Under the pieces are notes generated by a model, which saw only the letters and a program-made list of their open reading frames with translations, was not told where the DNA came from and made no database searches. Both the position numbers and the translations under genes were made by a program. From Deferribacteres bacterium (GTDB lineage Bacteria; Zhuqueibacterota; Zhuqueibacteria; Zhuqueibacterales; Geothermadaptataceae), in assembly GCA_020633675.1 (NCBI GenBank), contig JACKDE010000006.1, positions 124,001 through 188,000 of the forward strand: a DNA stretch of 64,000 nt, read 5' to 3'. How positions within the stretch are numbered: position 1 is the first letter of the stretch; each line of letters opens with the position of its first letter. Positions 34,801 to 42,556 of this stretch are shown piece after piece.

Positions 34801-36687
34801 ATGTGCGGTATTTGCGGCAAATTTTTTCCTTTTTCAGGGCAACCTGTCCAGTTGGAACTGATTAAAAAAATGGCGGACGCGCTCAAGCATCGCGGCCCGG
34901 ACGGGGAGGGATTTTATGTAAAAAGCAATGTTGGCCTTGGCCACAGGCGTTTGAATATTATCGATTTGGAAGGCGGCAAACAGCCGATTTTCAATGAAGA
35001 CGGGAATCTCGTGGTCGTCTTTAATGGCGAGATTTATAACTTTCAGACGCTGCGAAATGAGCTTATTGGCAATGGTCACAAGTTTCGAACGAAATCGGAC
35101 ACGGAAGTCTTGTTGCATGGATATGAGCAGTGGGGCGCGAAACTTTTGCAGCGTTTGCGGGGCATGTTTGCCTTCGCCATCTGGGATAGTCGCAAAAAAG
35201 AATTGTTCCTGGCAAGAGACCGCATTGGCATCAAGCCATTGTACTATGCGTGGGACGGTTGTTCTTTCCTTTTTGGTTCGGAAATCAAAGCCCTGCTGGC
35301 GGATGACACTTTGGAGCGCAACATTGAGCTGACAGCGCTCGATGACTTTCTCACCTATAGATATATTCCGGCTCCAAAAACAATATTTAAGAATATTTAC
35401 AAACTGGAAGCCGGCCATTATTTGCTTGTTTCTGAGTTCGGCATCAAAGATCAAGCTTATTGGGATATCGAGTTTTCTGGCAATGGCATGGCAAGCGAGG
35501 ATGAGATGGCGGCTGGCTTGTTGTCAGAGTTGAAAGAATCGATCCAGGCGCATTTGATTAGCGATGTTCCGCTTGGCGCATTTTTGTCAGGAGGCATAGA
35601 TTCAAGCGCTGTCGTCGGCTTAATGAGCGATTTTATCGATAAGCCGATTAACACTGCATCGATCGGATTCAACGAAAATGCATTTAACGAATTGCCTTAT
35701 GCGCGCATGGTCGCCGAAAAATACAGGACAGTGCCTCACGAGCGAACGGTTGATTCCCGGGCTTCAGACATTTTGGATACCTTGGTTTGGCATTTTGATG
35801 AACCGTTTGCAGATGATTCGATGGTGCCAACCTACTACGTGTCTCAAATTGCGCGTGAAAAAGTGACTGTTTGTTTGTCAGGGGATGGTGGTGATGAAAA
35901 TTTCGCTGGCTACCGGCGATATCGATTCGATGTGCTGGAAAACCATCTACGCGCCTTGCTGCCAAAATCCTTGCGCCGCCCGCTTTTTGCTGCCCTGGCC
36001 GCAATCTACCCAAAGGCGGATTGGCTACCGCAGGTTTTGCGCGCTAAAACCCTGTTAACCAATCTTTCCTACAGCCCGGAACAAGGCTATTTCAATTCTC
36101 TCGCGTGGTTTAAATCAGGTCAAAAGCGCTTGTTCTACAAAGAATCGCTGCAAAAATCACTCTCTGGTTATGACCCATTTAATGTATTTAAAACACACTT
36201 TGATCGTGTTCGTGACCTCGATCCATTGTCGCGCATTCAATATGTCGATATGAAAACCTACCTGGTCGACGATATTCTTGTAAAGGTTGATCGCACCAGC
36301 ATGGCACATTCTCTGGAGGTTAGAGTACCACTTCTCGATCACCAGTTCATGGAGTATGCAGCAAAGATCCCGTCGCGTCATAAACTCAATGGCGGGGAAG
36401 GCAAGTTCATTCTCAAAAAAGCGCTTAAAGATATTGTGCCAGCCGAAATTCTTAATAGATCAAAAAGGGGCTTCTCTATGCCGCTGGCCGATTGGTTTCG
36501 ACATGATTTGAAGCCGGTTTTCGAGCGTTCAGTGCTAACCGGTGATGCACAAATCTGCACCTGGTTCGAAAAAAGTGCGATAGAGCAGATGTGGAAGCAG
36601 CATCAGCGCGGCACACGCGATTTTGCCCATGAATTGTGGACGCTGCTCATTCTCGAACGCTGGTGCAGGAGGTTTTTAACTTCATGA
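34801..36687 (+). CDS. asnB: Asparagine synthase (glutamine-hydrolysing), third copy in the locus
   Basis: This is a complete 628-residue class II amidotransferase. Cys2, HRGPDGEG near residue 31 and FNGEIYNF near 75 form the glutaminase, and SGGIDSS at 263-269 binds ATP in the synthetase domain. It is closer to the gene at 13575 than to that at 15459. It may make asparagine or amidate a glycan acid such as a uronate; two coupled glycosyltransferases follow, which favours the second. The stop overlaps the next ATG (ATGA). Confidence 0.87.
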   Translation: MCGICGKFFPFSGQPVQLELIKKMADALKHRGPDGEGFYVKSNVGLGHRRLNIIDLEGGKQPIFNEDGNLVVVFNGEIYNFQTLRNELIGNGHKFRTKSDTEVLLHGYEQWGAKLLQRLRGMFAFAIWDSRKKELFLARDRIGIKPLYYAWDGCSFLFGSEIKALLADDTLERNIELTALDDFLTYRYIPAPKTIFKNIYKLEAGHYLLVSEFGIKDQAYWDIEFSGNGMASEDEMAAGLLSELKESIQAHLISDVPLGAFLSGGIDSSAVVGLMSDFIDKPINTASIGFNENAFNELPYARMVAEKYRTVPHERTVDSRASDILDTLVWHFDEPFADDSMVPTYYVSQIAREKVTVCLSGDGGDENFAGYRRYRFDVLENHLRALLPKSLRRPLFAALAAIYPKADWLPQVLRAKTLLTNLSYSPEQGYFNSLAWFKSGQKRLFYKESLQKSLSGYDPFNVFKTHFDRVRDLDPLSRIQYVDMKTYLVDDILVKVDRTSMAHSLEVRVPLLDHQFMEYAAKIPSRHKLNGGEGKFILKKALKDIVPAEILNRSKRGFSMPLADWFRHDLKPVFERSVLTGDAQICTWFEKSAIEQMWKQHQRGTRDFAHELWTLLILERWCRRFLTS

Positions 36688-37874
36688 AAGTTTTGGTTTT
36701 TACAAATTTGTACCCCAATAACATGATGCCGCATCACGGTGTTTTTGTAAAAGAGCGCATGACAAAATTTGCGGAGCTAAACGGCAATGAAGTACGGGTC
36801 GTTGCGCCGGTACCGTACTTCCCGCCCATCAAAAAGAATTGGCGCTGGAAATACTCGCAAATTGTGCGCAAAGAGACAATTGAAGGAGTTGAAGTCTATC
36901 ACCCCAGGTTTTTCATGATACCGAAAATGGGGATGCCCTTCTACGGTCTTATGATGTTCTTGTCGGTGCTGCCCGCTGTTCTCAGAATTCGCAAAAAATT
37001 TGATTTCGACTTAATCGACGCCCACTATGTTTACCCGGATGGATTTGCTGCGGTCATGTTGGGCGTTTTTTTTAAGAAGCCGGTTGTTGTCTCAGCGCGC
37101 GGCAGTGATGTGAATCTTTTTATGCGTTTTCCACTCATTAAAAGATTGCTGCGATTGACGTTAAATCAAGCGCATGCAGCAATCGGAGTCTGTCAGGCGT
37201 TGAAGGATGCCATGCACAGTTTGAATGTTCCAGCAAGAAAGATTGCGGTGATTCCAAATGGCGTCGATAAAGGTAAATTTTATCCGATGCCGAAGAAAGC
37301 AGCACGAAATTTGCTTCAAATTTCAAATAGCAAAATGATTCTTTCTGTTGGCGAGCTTATTCCGCGCAAAGGATTTCATATCCTTATCGATGCCATGGCA
37401 AAGCTCGTGCATGAGCGGGGCGAAGATGACCTGCAGTTAATTATTGCCGGGGAAGGGGCATATCGACCTGACCTGGAAGAACAAATCCGGGATCGTGGTT
37501 TGACAGGGCACGTGCGTCTGATTGGCAGTGTGCAACATGGTGAATTGCGTAAGTGGTATTGTTCTGCAGACCTGTTTTGCCTGGCCAGTGACCGGGAAGG
37601 GTGGCCAAATGTCGTGTTGGAATCTCTGGCTTGTGGCACGCCGGTGGTCGCAACCAATATTTGGGGCGTTCCGGAAATCATCACATCTGATGAATTCGGG
37701 TTGCTTACAGAAAGAACTGCGCTTGCTTTCGCAGACAATATTGCCCGGGCGTTGCGCAAAACCTGGCACCACCCCCAAATCGTTCGCTATGCTGAAGAAC
37801 ATACCTGGGATAAGGTGGCACTCGAAGTATCTCGTGTTTTTGAATCCGTATTGAATGGGAATGTGTCCGCATGA
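36684..37874 (+). CDS. GT4 glycosyltransferase
   Basis: This protein of about 396 residues starts at ATG 36684, with AGGAGG at 36667-36672. VFTNLYPNNMMPHHGVFV is the usual N-terminal pattern, VSARGSDVNL near residue 138 is on the acceptor side, and DREGWPNVVLESLACGTPVV near 306 is the donor-binding motif. It overlaps both neighbours by four bases, so the AsnB and the two GT4 genes form a translationally coupled group. Confidence 0.88.
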   Translation: MKVLVFTNLYPNNMMPHHGVFVKERMTKFAELNGNEVRVVAPVPYFPPIKKNWRWKYSQIVRKETIEGVEVYHPRFFMIPKMGMPFYGLMMFLSVLPAVLRIRKKFDFDLIDAHYVYPDGFAAVMLGVFFKKPVVVSARGSDVNLFMRFPLIKRLLRLTLNQAHAAIGVCQALKDAMHSLNVPARKIAVIPNGVDKGKFYPMPKKAARNLLQISNSKMILSVGELIPRKGFHILIDAMAKLVHERGEDDLQLIIAGEGAYRPDLEEQIRDRGLTGHVRLIGSVQHGELRKWYCSADLFCLASDREGWPNVVLESLACGTPVVATNIWGVPEIITSDEFGLLTERTALAFADNIARALRKTWHHPQIVRYAEEHTWDKVALEVSRVFESVLNGNVSA

Positions 37875-39079
37875 AAATTTTATACCATCATCGCACACAA
37901 GCGGAAGATGCGCAAGGCATCCATATTTATGAAATGGTTAAGGCTTTTCGCTCGCTGGGTCATGAAGTAAAGATGGCCGCACTTGTGACAAAAGAAGGCG
38001 ACAACAAAATTCAGGGGCATTTATGGGAAAAGGTGACGCAACATATTCCTCCATGGATTTATGAGCTGATGTCGCTGGCATATAATCTTGTTGGTTACCG
38101 ACGTCTCGCAAAAGACATCAAGGCGTTCCAGCCAGATGCAATTTATGAACGCTATGCACTCAATACTTTTTGTGGCATCTGGGCAAGCAAAAGATTTGGC
38201 ATTCCGATCATTCTCGAAGTGAATGCGCCGCTTTATTTGGAGCAAAAGCGATTTGGTAAGTTGGCATTTAAAAAATTGGCTTCCTTCTCTGAGCGCTGGA
38301 TCTGTTCGAATAGCAGTGTCACCCTGGTCGTCAGCAATGCAATGAAGGAAATACTGCAAGCAGAAGGGGTGGATGCAGGCAAAATGACCGTCATGCCAAA
38401 TGGCATCGATCCACAGAAATTTCATCCTGAAATATCTGGTGAAAAGATCAGAGCTGCATATAATCTTCAAGGAAAAATTGTGATTGGCTTTGTCGGTTGG
38501 TTTCGCAAATGGCATGGGCTCGAAATGCTGTTGGAAATCATGAATGAAGCAAAGCTGGCAGAAAAAAATGTCTGTTTATTGCTTGTGGGCGATGGACCAG
38601 CATTTCCAGCATTGCACGCCTATGTCAAAACGCATGGTTTGGAAGCCGTTGTCAAATTCACTGGTCCTGCACAGCGTGCGGAGATTCCGGCCTGTGTCGC
38701 TGCAATGGATATTGCAGTACAGCCAGCGGCCAACGAATATGCCTGCCCAATGAAAGTTTTTGAATACATGGGGATGGCAAAGTGTATTGTTGCACCGGAT
38801 CAACCAAATATTCGCGAAGTGCTGAATCATGAACAGAGCGCAAGCTTGTTTTTGCCACGGAATAAGCAAGCACTTCAAAGCGCATTATTGCGGCTCGTTG
38901 CGGATGCGGAAGAAAGAAAAAGAATCGGCGAAGCAGCCTACCAGAGCCTTTGTGAAAACAAATTTCTCTGGCAACGAAATGCTGAGCTGTCTTTGTCTCT
39001 GGTTTTCGATTCAAAGCATGGAAAAAGCAACTGGCAAAATCATGTTCTGGAACCGAGTGTGGGGCAGTGTAATCCGTAA
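37871..39079 (+). CDS. GT4 glycosyltransferase, last gene of the glycan locus
   Basis: This 402-residue GT-B protein starts with MKILYHHRTQAEDAQGIHI and has FVGWFRKWHGLEMLLE near residue 206 and CPMKVFEYMGMAKCIVAPD near 293. The usual acidic pair is found around YACPMKVFEYM. It is the last identifiable + strand gene of the locus. Beyond it, coding density falls sharply and a long inverted repeat follows at 39577-39631. Confidence 0.87.
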   Translation: MKILYHHRTQAEDAQGIHIYEMVKAFRSLGHEVKMAALVTKEGDNKIQGHLWEKVTQHIPPWIYELMSLAYNLVGYRRLAKDIKAFQPDAIYERYALNTFCGIWASKRFGIPIILEVNAPLYLEQKRFGKLAFKKLASFSERWICSNSSVTLVVSNAMKEILQAEGVDAGKMTVMPNGIDPQKFHPEISGEKIRAAYNLQGKIVIGFVGWFRKWHGLEMLLEIMNEAKLAEKNVCLLLVGDGPAFPALHAYVKTHGLEAVVKFTGPAQRAEIPACVAAMDIAVQPAANEYACPMKVFEYMGMAKCIVAPDQPNIREVLNHEQSASLFLPRNKQALQSALLRLVADAEERKRIGEAAYQSLCENKFLWQRNAELSLSLVFDSKHGKSNWQNHVLEPSVGQCNP

Positions 39080-39299
39080 GTCCTGTGTAACAAAACGTGC
39101 AAGCCAGACAAAACAAATCGTTACAATGTAATAATATATTACGGCGTTGAAAACGGCCTGGTAGAAAACAGATATCTTAAAGGTGTTTTTGGGGATGGTC
39201 AACCTGATGTTTATATAGATATTAATGTATATTTAGGATTTGTTCGATGTTTTGTGTATTTATGGTATAAAACTTGCTTTAACATAAGCAACTTCACTA

Positions 39300-39515
39300 A
39301 GATGAAGGTCAAGCAGCATGAGCCAGGAGTCAGGCGCGAAATTTTGCCTTGCTCGATTTTCAGGGCTCTCGCAGGCTTGAAAGTAAAATTGAAATGGTAT
39401 AATAAAAAGGGCGGAGTGCAGATACGTCATCTGTGTAAATGGATTAGCCATTTCTCACTGGTGGTTAGTTATGTGATATCCGGCAAGATACAGCGAACTC
39501 GTTCGGCGCTTCGCC
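39300..39515 (-). pseudogene. Decayed partial copy of the ORF at 40760-41173
   Basis: The minus strand here aligns with the start of the ORF at 40760-41173 and its upstream region. Shared pieces are an exact 18-base match (39497-39514 and 41223-41240), GGCAAGATACA next to it, AGCCATTT at the initiation site, and ACGTCA further in. Compared with the intact ORF, one base is lost close to the start codon and an in-frame TGA appears. Similarity fades toward 39300. The match was found by eye; the boundaries are approximate. Confidence 0.5.
39497..39514 (-). repeat. 18-base repeat, copy 1
   Basis: The sequence ACTCGTTCGGCGCTTCGC occurs here and, identically, at 41223-41240. In both places it is followed on the minus strand by a TATCTTGCC block, so it belongs to a longer, diverged duplication. 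Confidence 0.8.
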
Positions 39516-39576
39516 TTATTTTTAGGCGCAAAAAATTGTAAGTGATTGTAGCAATTCCTCTCTGGCTACCAGAATA

Positions 39577-39631
39577 AAACACAAAAGCCCTGGCATAAAT
39601 TTTACATAACTTTGCAAGGGCTTTTGTGTTT
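39577..39631. terminator. Long inverted repeat, probable bidirectional terminator
   Basis: A perfect 15-base stem (AAACACAAAAGCCCT with AGGGCTTTTGTGTTT) encloses a 25-base loop. One arm is A-rich and the other T-rich, as in terminators that serve both strands. It lies 500 bases after the last glycan gene and downstream of the minus-strand ORF at 39831, so it could end transcripts from both sides. A free T-run after the stem is absent, so it could also be a remnant of a mobile repeat. Confidence 0.5.
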
Positions 39632-39830
39632 GCAGGCGAATTTTATCGCATTGCATGGGGGGATTTTTGAGTAGACCAGTGTTCTTTGGCATGAATCCGA
39701 TTAGAAAAGCAGGGTGGGCGAAGACTCATGTCGCGACTGAAAATTATGGCTTCAAAGCGGCGCAAGGCCGTATTTGGATTCCTTTTTGTCAAAGCATCGT
39801 GATAAGTTCCTTTGCAAAAAGCGCAAGGGC

Positions 39831-40547
39831 TCACATACGATAAAGCTGGTTAGAATTCCGTCGACATCCAGGATGATTTACGATTTTGCCCAGATACCGG
39901 GCGGATGGATAGCCGGAGAAGCCGCGTTTGTTTCGCGCAGCTTGACTGTATTGAATTCTTGCAATGAATACACGCCCTCGATCATTGAGACGCTGCCGAA
40001 GGCAACAAGAATTGTGACCTGCGTCTGTACTGTAGCGGTAGCGCCATTTGGTTTTGTCGCGTTTGGAAGCGCGACGCGCATTAACTGTTTTGCGTTTATC
40101 TGGCCGAGCATCCAGAATCACGGGGTCGTAAACGTTCAAGTGCTCACTTTCTGAAATGATCGGCTCTGATAATTCGACGCCACCAGGAATCTCTTCCTGA
40201 TGAACCTGCACGGCATATGATTGCGCATCAGGTTTTGCAGGGTGCTGCCCTTTCTGCTTTAGTTCAAATTCCAAAGCTAAAATGTCATCTATGTGCTCGC
40301 TGTTTCCGACCGCCTGCTTTTGTTTCAGCTTAGCTATTTTGTGCTTATATTTTTTTCTTTCGAGTGACTTTTGCCTGATAAGCTTCACTCTCATGATAAT
40401 ATGCTGTAACCAATTTGCCCTTGAGCTGGAATGGTCGACAACTTCATTTTCTCGAACTGATTCTGATCTTTCAGATTCTTGATTCATGGATTCTGTTTTT
40501 TCTGACAAAACGTTAGGGGACATGAGATGATTTCCATTTTTTGGCAT
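39831..40547 (-). CDS. Unknown charged protein with DDILALEFELK motif, probably frameshifted
   Basis: This 238-codon ORF has no recognised family. The N-terminal 150 residues are charged and Ser/Glu/Lys-rich with a helical basic stretch (SLERKKYKHKIAKLKQKQ), followed by IDDILALEFELKQKG. The same core motif ends the ORF at 40760-41173. After about codon 150 the reading becomes Arg/Cys/Asn-rich and unnatural. The neighbouring frame (39878-40111) instead gives a normal-looking peptide (TVQTQVTILVAFGSVSMIEG). A frameshift near 40060-40110 is therefore likely, either a mutation or a recoding site. No signal peptide is seen. Confidence 0.45.
   Translation of the reverse strand: MPKNGNHLMSPNVLSEKTESMNQESERSESVRENEVVDHSSSRANWLQHIIMRVKLIRQKSLERKKYKHKIAKLKQKQAVGNSEHIDDILALEFELKQKGQHPAKPDAQSYAVQVHQEEIPGGVELSEPIISESEHLNVYDPVILDARPDKRKTVNARRASKRDKTKWRYRYSTDAGHNSCCLRQRLNDRGRVFIARIQYSQAARNKRGFSGYPSARYLGKIVNHPGCRRNSNQLYRM
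40257..40289 (-). repeat. Protein-level repeat encoding DDILALEFELK
   Basis: These 33 bases encode a motif almost identical in protein to that at 40775-40807 (9 of 11 residues) although many codons differ at the third base. That points to selection on the peptide rather than to a recent DNA duplication. Confidence 0.7.
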
Positions 40548-40759
40548 CACCGAGCTCCAGATTGCCGTGAGTTTTAGAGCGTATAACCATCTTTATACCA
40601 TGCAAGATTTTACACGCTTGGCTTACCCGGAAGAGTGCGTCAAAGTACGTTACGGTCGTTTGATGCGATATTTATCCTGAACTGGCGAACGCAGCAGTTC
40701 GTGAGCTGTGCCCGCCAGCGACTGCTGTAGGAGCTTTTTGATCAACAAACGACTGGAAG

Positions 40760-41173
40760 CTATTTTGATGTTGATTTTAGCGCAAATTCAAGAGCCAGCA
40801 TATCGTCCGTAATTGAGCCATTTGTGAATTCTTCGGCGACGCCGATATTGTGATGACTATTTCGTCTTCTTGCATTTTTCAGGCTCAAGTTTCTGACTAC
40901 AGGTTTTAATACAGCAGTGGAGTTTTTCATCCAGGACGTGAGGGAGTCGGCTTTGTTGGCGAGATCAAAATTTTGAAATGAAAACTGACGGGGAGCGCTT
41001 GATGTCTCCAAGTTGCGAATTGCAGCGCTTTGTTTTGATGCTTTAAATCTTGACATTGGTGATCTCCGCATTTGAAAATGAAAAGTATCGAATTCTGCCT
41101 TGACCACCAATTGGTTGACGCATTTAGTACAAAAAGAAGTGAGAACGTCACCTATGGAAATGGTCGCAGCCAT
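40760..41173 (-). CDS. Unknown small protein ending in DDMLALEFALK motif
   Basis: This ORF encodes about 137 residues from ATG 41173; an in-frame TTG at 41215 is also possible. The ATG is preferred because the decayed copy near 39450 keeps it in the same setting. The protein is basic and Ser/Asn-rich with two cysteines (SFCTKCVN) near residue 15 and ends in ITDDMLALEFALKSTSK. No family, signal peptide or membrane helix is recognised. Together with the ORF at 39831 and the decayed copy it forms a small local family of unknown function. Confidence 0.45.
   Translation of the reverse strand: MAATISIGDVLTSFCTKCVNQLVVKAEFDTFHFQMRRSPMSRFKASKQSAAIRNLETSSAPRQFSFQNFDLANKADSLTSWMKNSTAVLKPVVRNLSLKNARRRNSHHNIGVAEEFTNGSITDDMLALEFALKSTSK
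40775..40807 (-). repeat. Protein-level repeat encoding DDMLALEFALK
   Basis: This is the partner of the motif at 40257-40289. Here it forms the C-terminal end of its ORF, whereas in the other ORF it is internal. Confidence 0.7.
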
Positions 41174-41222
41174 TTTTCTTCGGGTTTTAGTTTGTTGTTC
41201 TTTGGCAAGATACAATGATTCT

Positions 41223-41240
41223 ACTCGTTCGGCGCTTCGC
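41223..41240 (-). repeat. 18-base repeat, copy 2
   Basis: Identical to 39497-39514. It lies directly upstream of the intact minus-strand ORF at 40760-41173, so it may be part of that gene's control region. Confidence 0.8.
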
Positions 41241-42556
41241 TGGTCTGGCTTTTGAATCTAAATGTGTTCATCATTTCATTAATAATGATCCTTTGCTTTT
41301 TTTTGTAATGAATTCCTTACAGTTCACTGACTTAAATATTTGTTTTTGCTTATCCTGCTGATTTGTCGCAAAATGAAAATTCAGGATTTCAACTGAAAGT
41401 CCAGCAAATAGAGGGTACAACTTCATGATATAATAGGACTAAGAACTTATTGGCTAAATTGGCTGCAATATTCTATGGCTTGCAGATTCAGGATTTCAAA
41501 TGGCAGGAGCTCCGTCTCCGTGAAGTGAAGCAAAATACTGGGATTTGCTTGCTTGTGAAAGCTGACGTATGTAATTAGTCTAAATGAAAGTCGCCACAGA
41601 TTAAGCTGGACTCGGAATTGAATTTTTGCAATACAATTAACACTTAATCAGAGTCCCCACTTTTTTTCCTTGTGATCGCGACCGGCTGAAAAATCATCAG
41701 CATTTATTTAAGCAAATTCGTTTTTGATTTAGTTCCGATGCGGATGAAATGCGGAAGAATTGGACATATTTTACATATCGTTTACGAGTTACGGTAACTT
41801 ATGGAATAATTGGCGTTGGGCAAACCATCGCTATTTTGCCCTTTGGGTCTGCGCATTATCTCCGGAAATGGGGCATACAGAGCTTAAGCTGCTGTTCCCG
41901 TTTGGCGACCTAAGCCCATTTAAACAATGAAGTTGTTAAGAAAAACAAAGTGGCAGGTTTTGCCGGAATAAGCACAAAGCAAAGCAGTCTATGAATTGGA
42001 GCTTGAAAAATTCGGATAATGAAAAAAGTGTGCTCGGGCGATTGGTCTCCTAAACCATGAAGGACTGAAATTCCCATTTGGTAATTGTTTCTAATTTGCT
42101 TGCCTAACTTAATGAAAAATAGTGCTGTTGAAGTCTAAAATTCAGAATCTTCCTGCCTTACCGATTGAAACGATATCGCTTGTCTTTTGCGAGTGATTAG
42201 TACTCATTGGCCTCACTACTGGGCTGTTCACTGATCCTTCCAGTGAGTTTTAGATGATCGGTAAAACATCTACCTTCTATAAAATTCTCGATAGACCTGT
42301 CCTTCTCTTACTCTGCGAATAATACGTTAGGGTATCGGTCAAAATAAAGCTCCGCACATAGCTTCGTACGGCAGATATTGCATTTTCGTCAGCAATAGCT
42401 AATATAAAACGTCTGGTTTCAATCAAATCCGAGGAGAGCTAAACTCGCAGGACGCGCTTATTGGGTGTTCAGTTTTGCTCATTGGTCAGCGTTTGGTTGT
42501 TGCGAGCAATTGGTCTTCCGATGAACGCCCGCTTATCGCTATGGAGGTGATGGAAA
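41241..42556. other. 1.3 kb stretch without a gene
   Basis: All six frames are broken by frequent stops and no domain is recognised. The DNA is AT-rich and looks like decayed sequence. One short piece at 42254 resembles a kinase N-terminus. The last bases carry a strong ribosome binding site (GGAGGTGATGG) for the peptidase gene at 42557, so its promoter must also lie here; no clear promoter could be picked by eye. Confidence 0.6.
42254..42295 (+). pseudogene. Possible relic of a Ser/Thr kinase N-terminus
   Basis: The frame reads MIGKTSTFYKILD and then loses any likeness. It matches the start of the truncated kinase at 47922 (MIGQIISHYKIIE) in about two thirds of 42 bases, including the first nine. 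The stretch is short, so chance cannot be excluded. Confidence 0.25.

Larger units (their letters stand above)
39080..39830. other. Gene-poor spacer after the glycan locus
   Basis: No convincing gene is visible in these 750 bases. The stretch is AT-rich and holds a decayed copy of part of the minus-strand ORF at 40760-41173 (about 39300-39515) and a long inverted repeat (39577-39631). Short frames on both strands are full of stops and show no recognisable domains. Confidence 0.6.

Noticed and set aside
34834..35454. Long minus-strand frame of 206 codons
   Set aside because: Shadow of the asparagine synthase gene; no recognisable protein.
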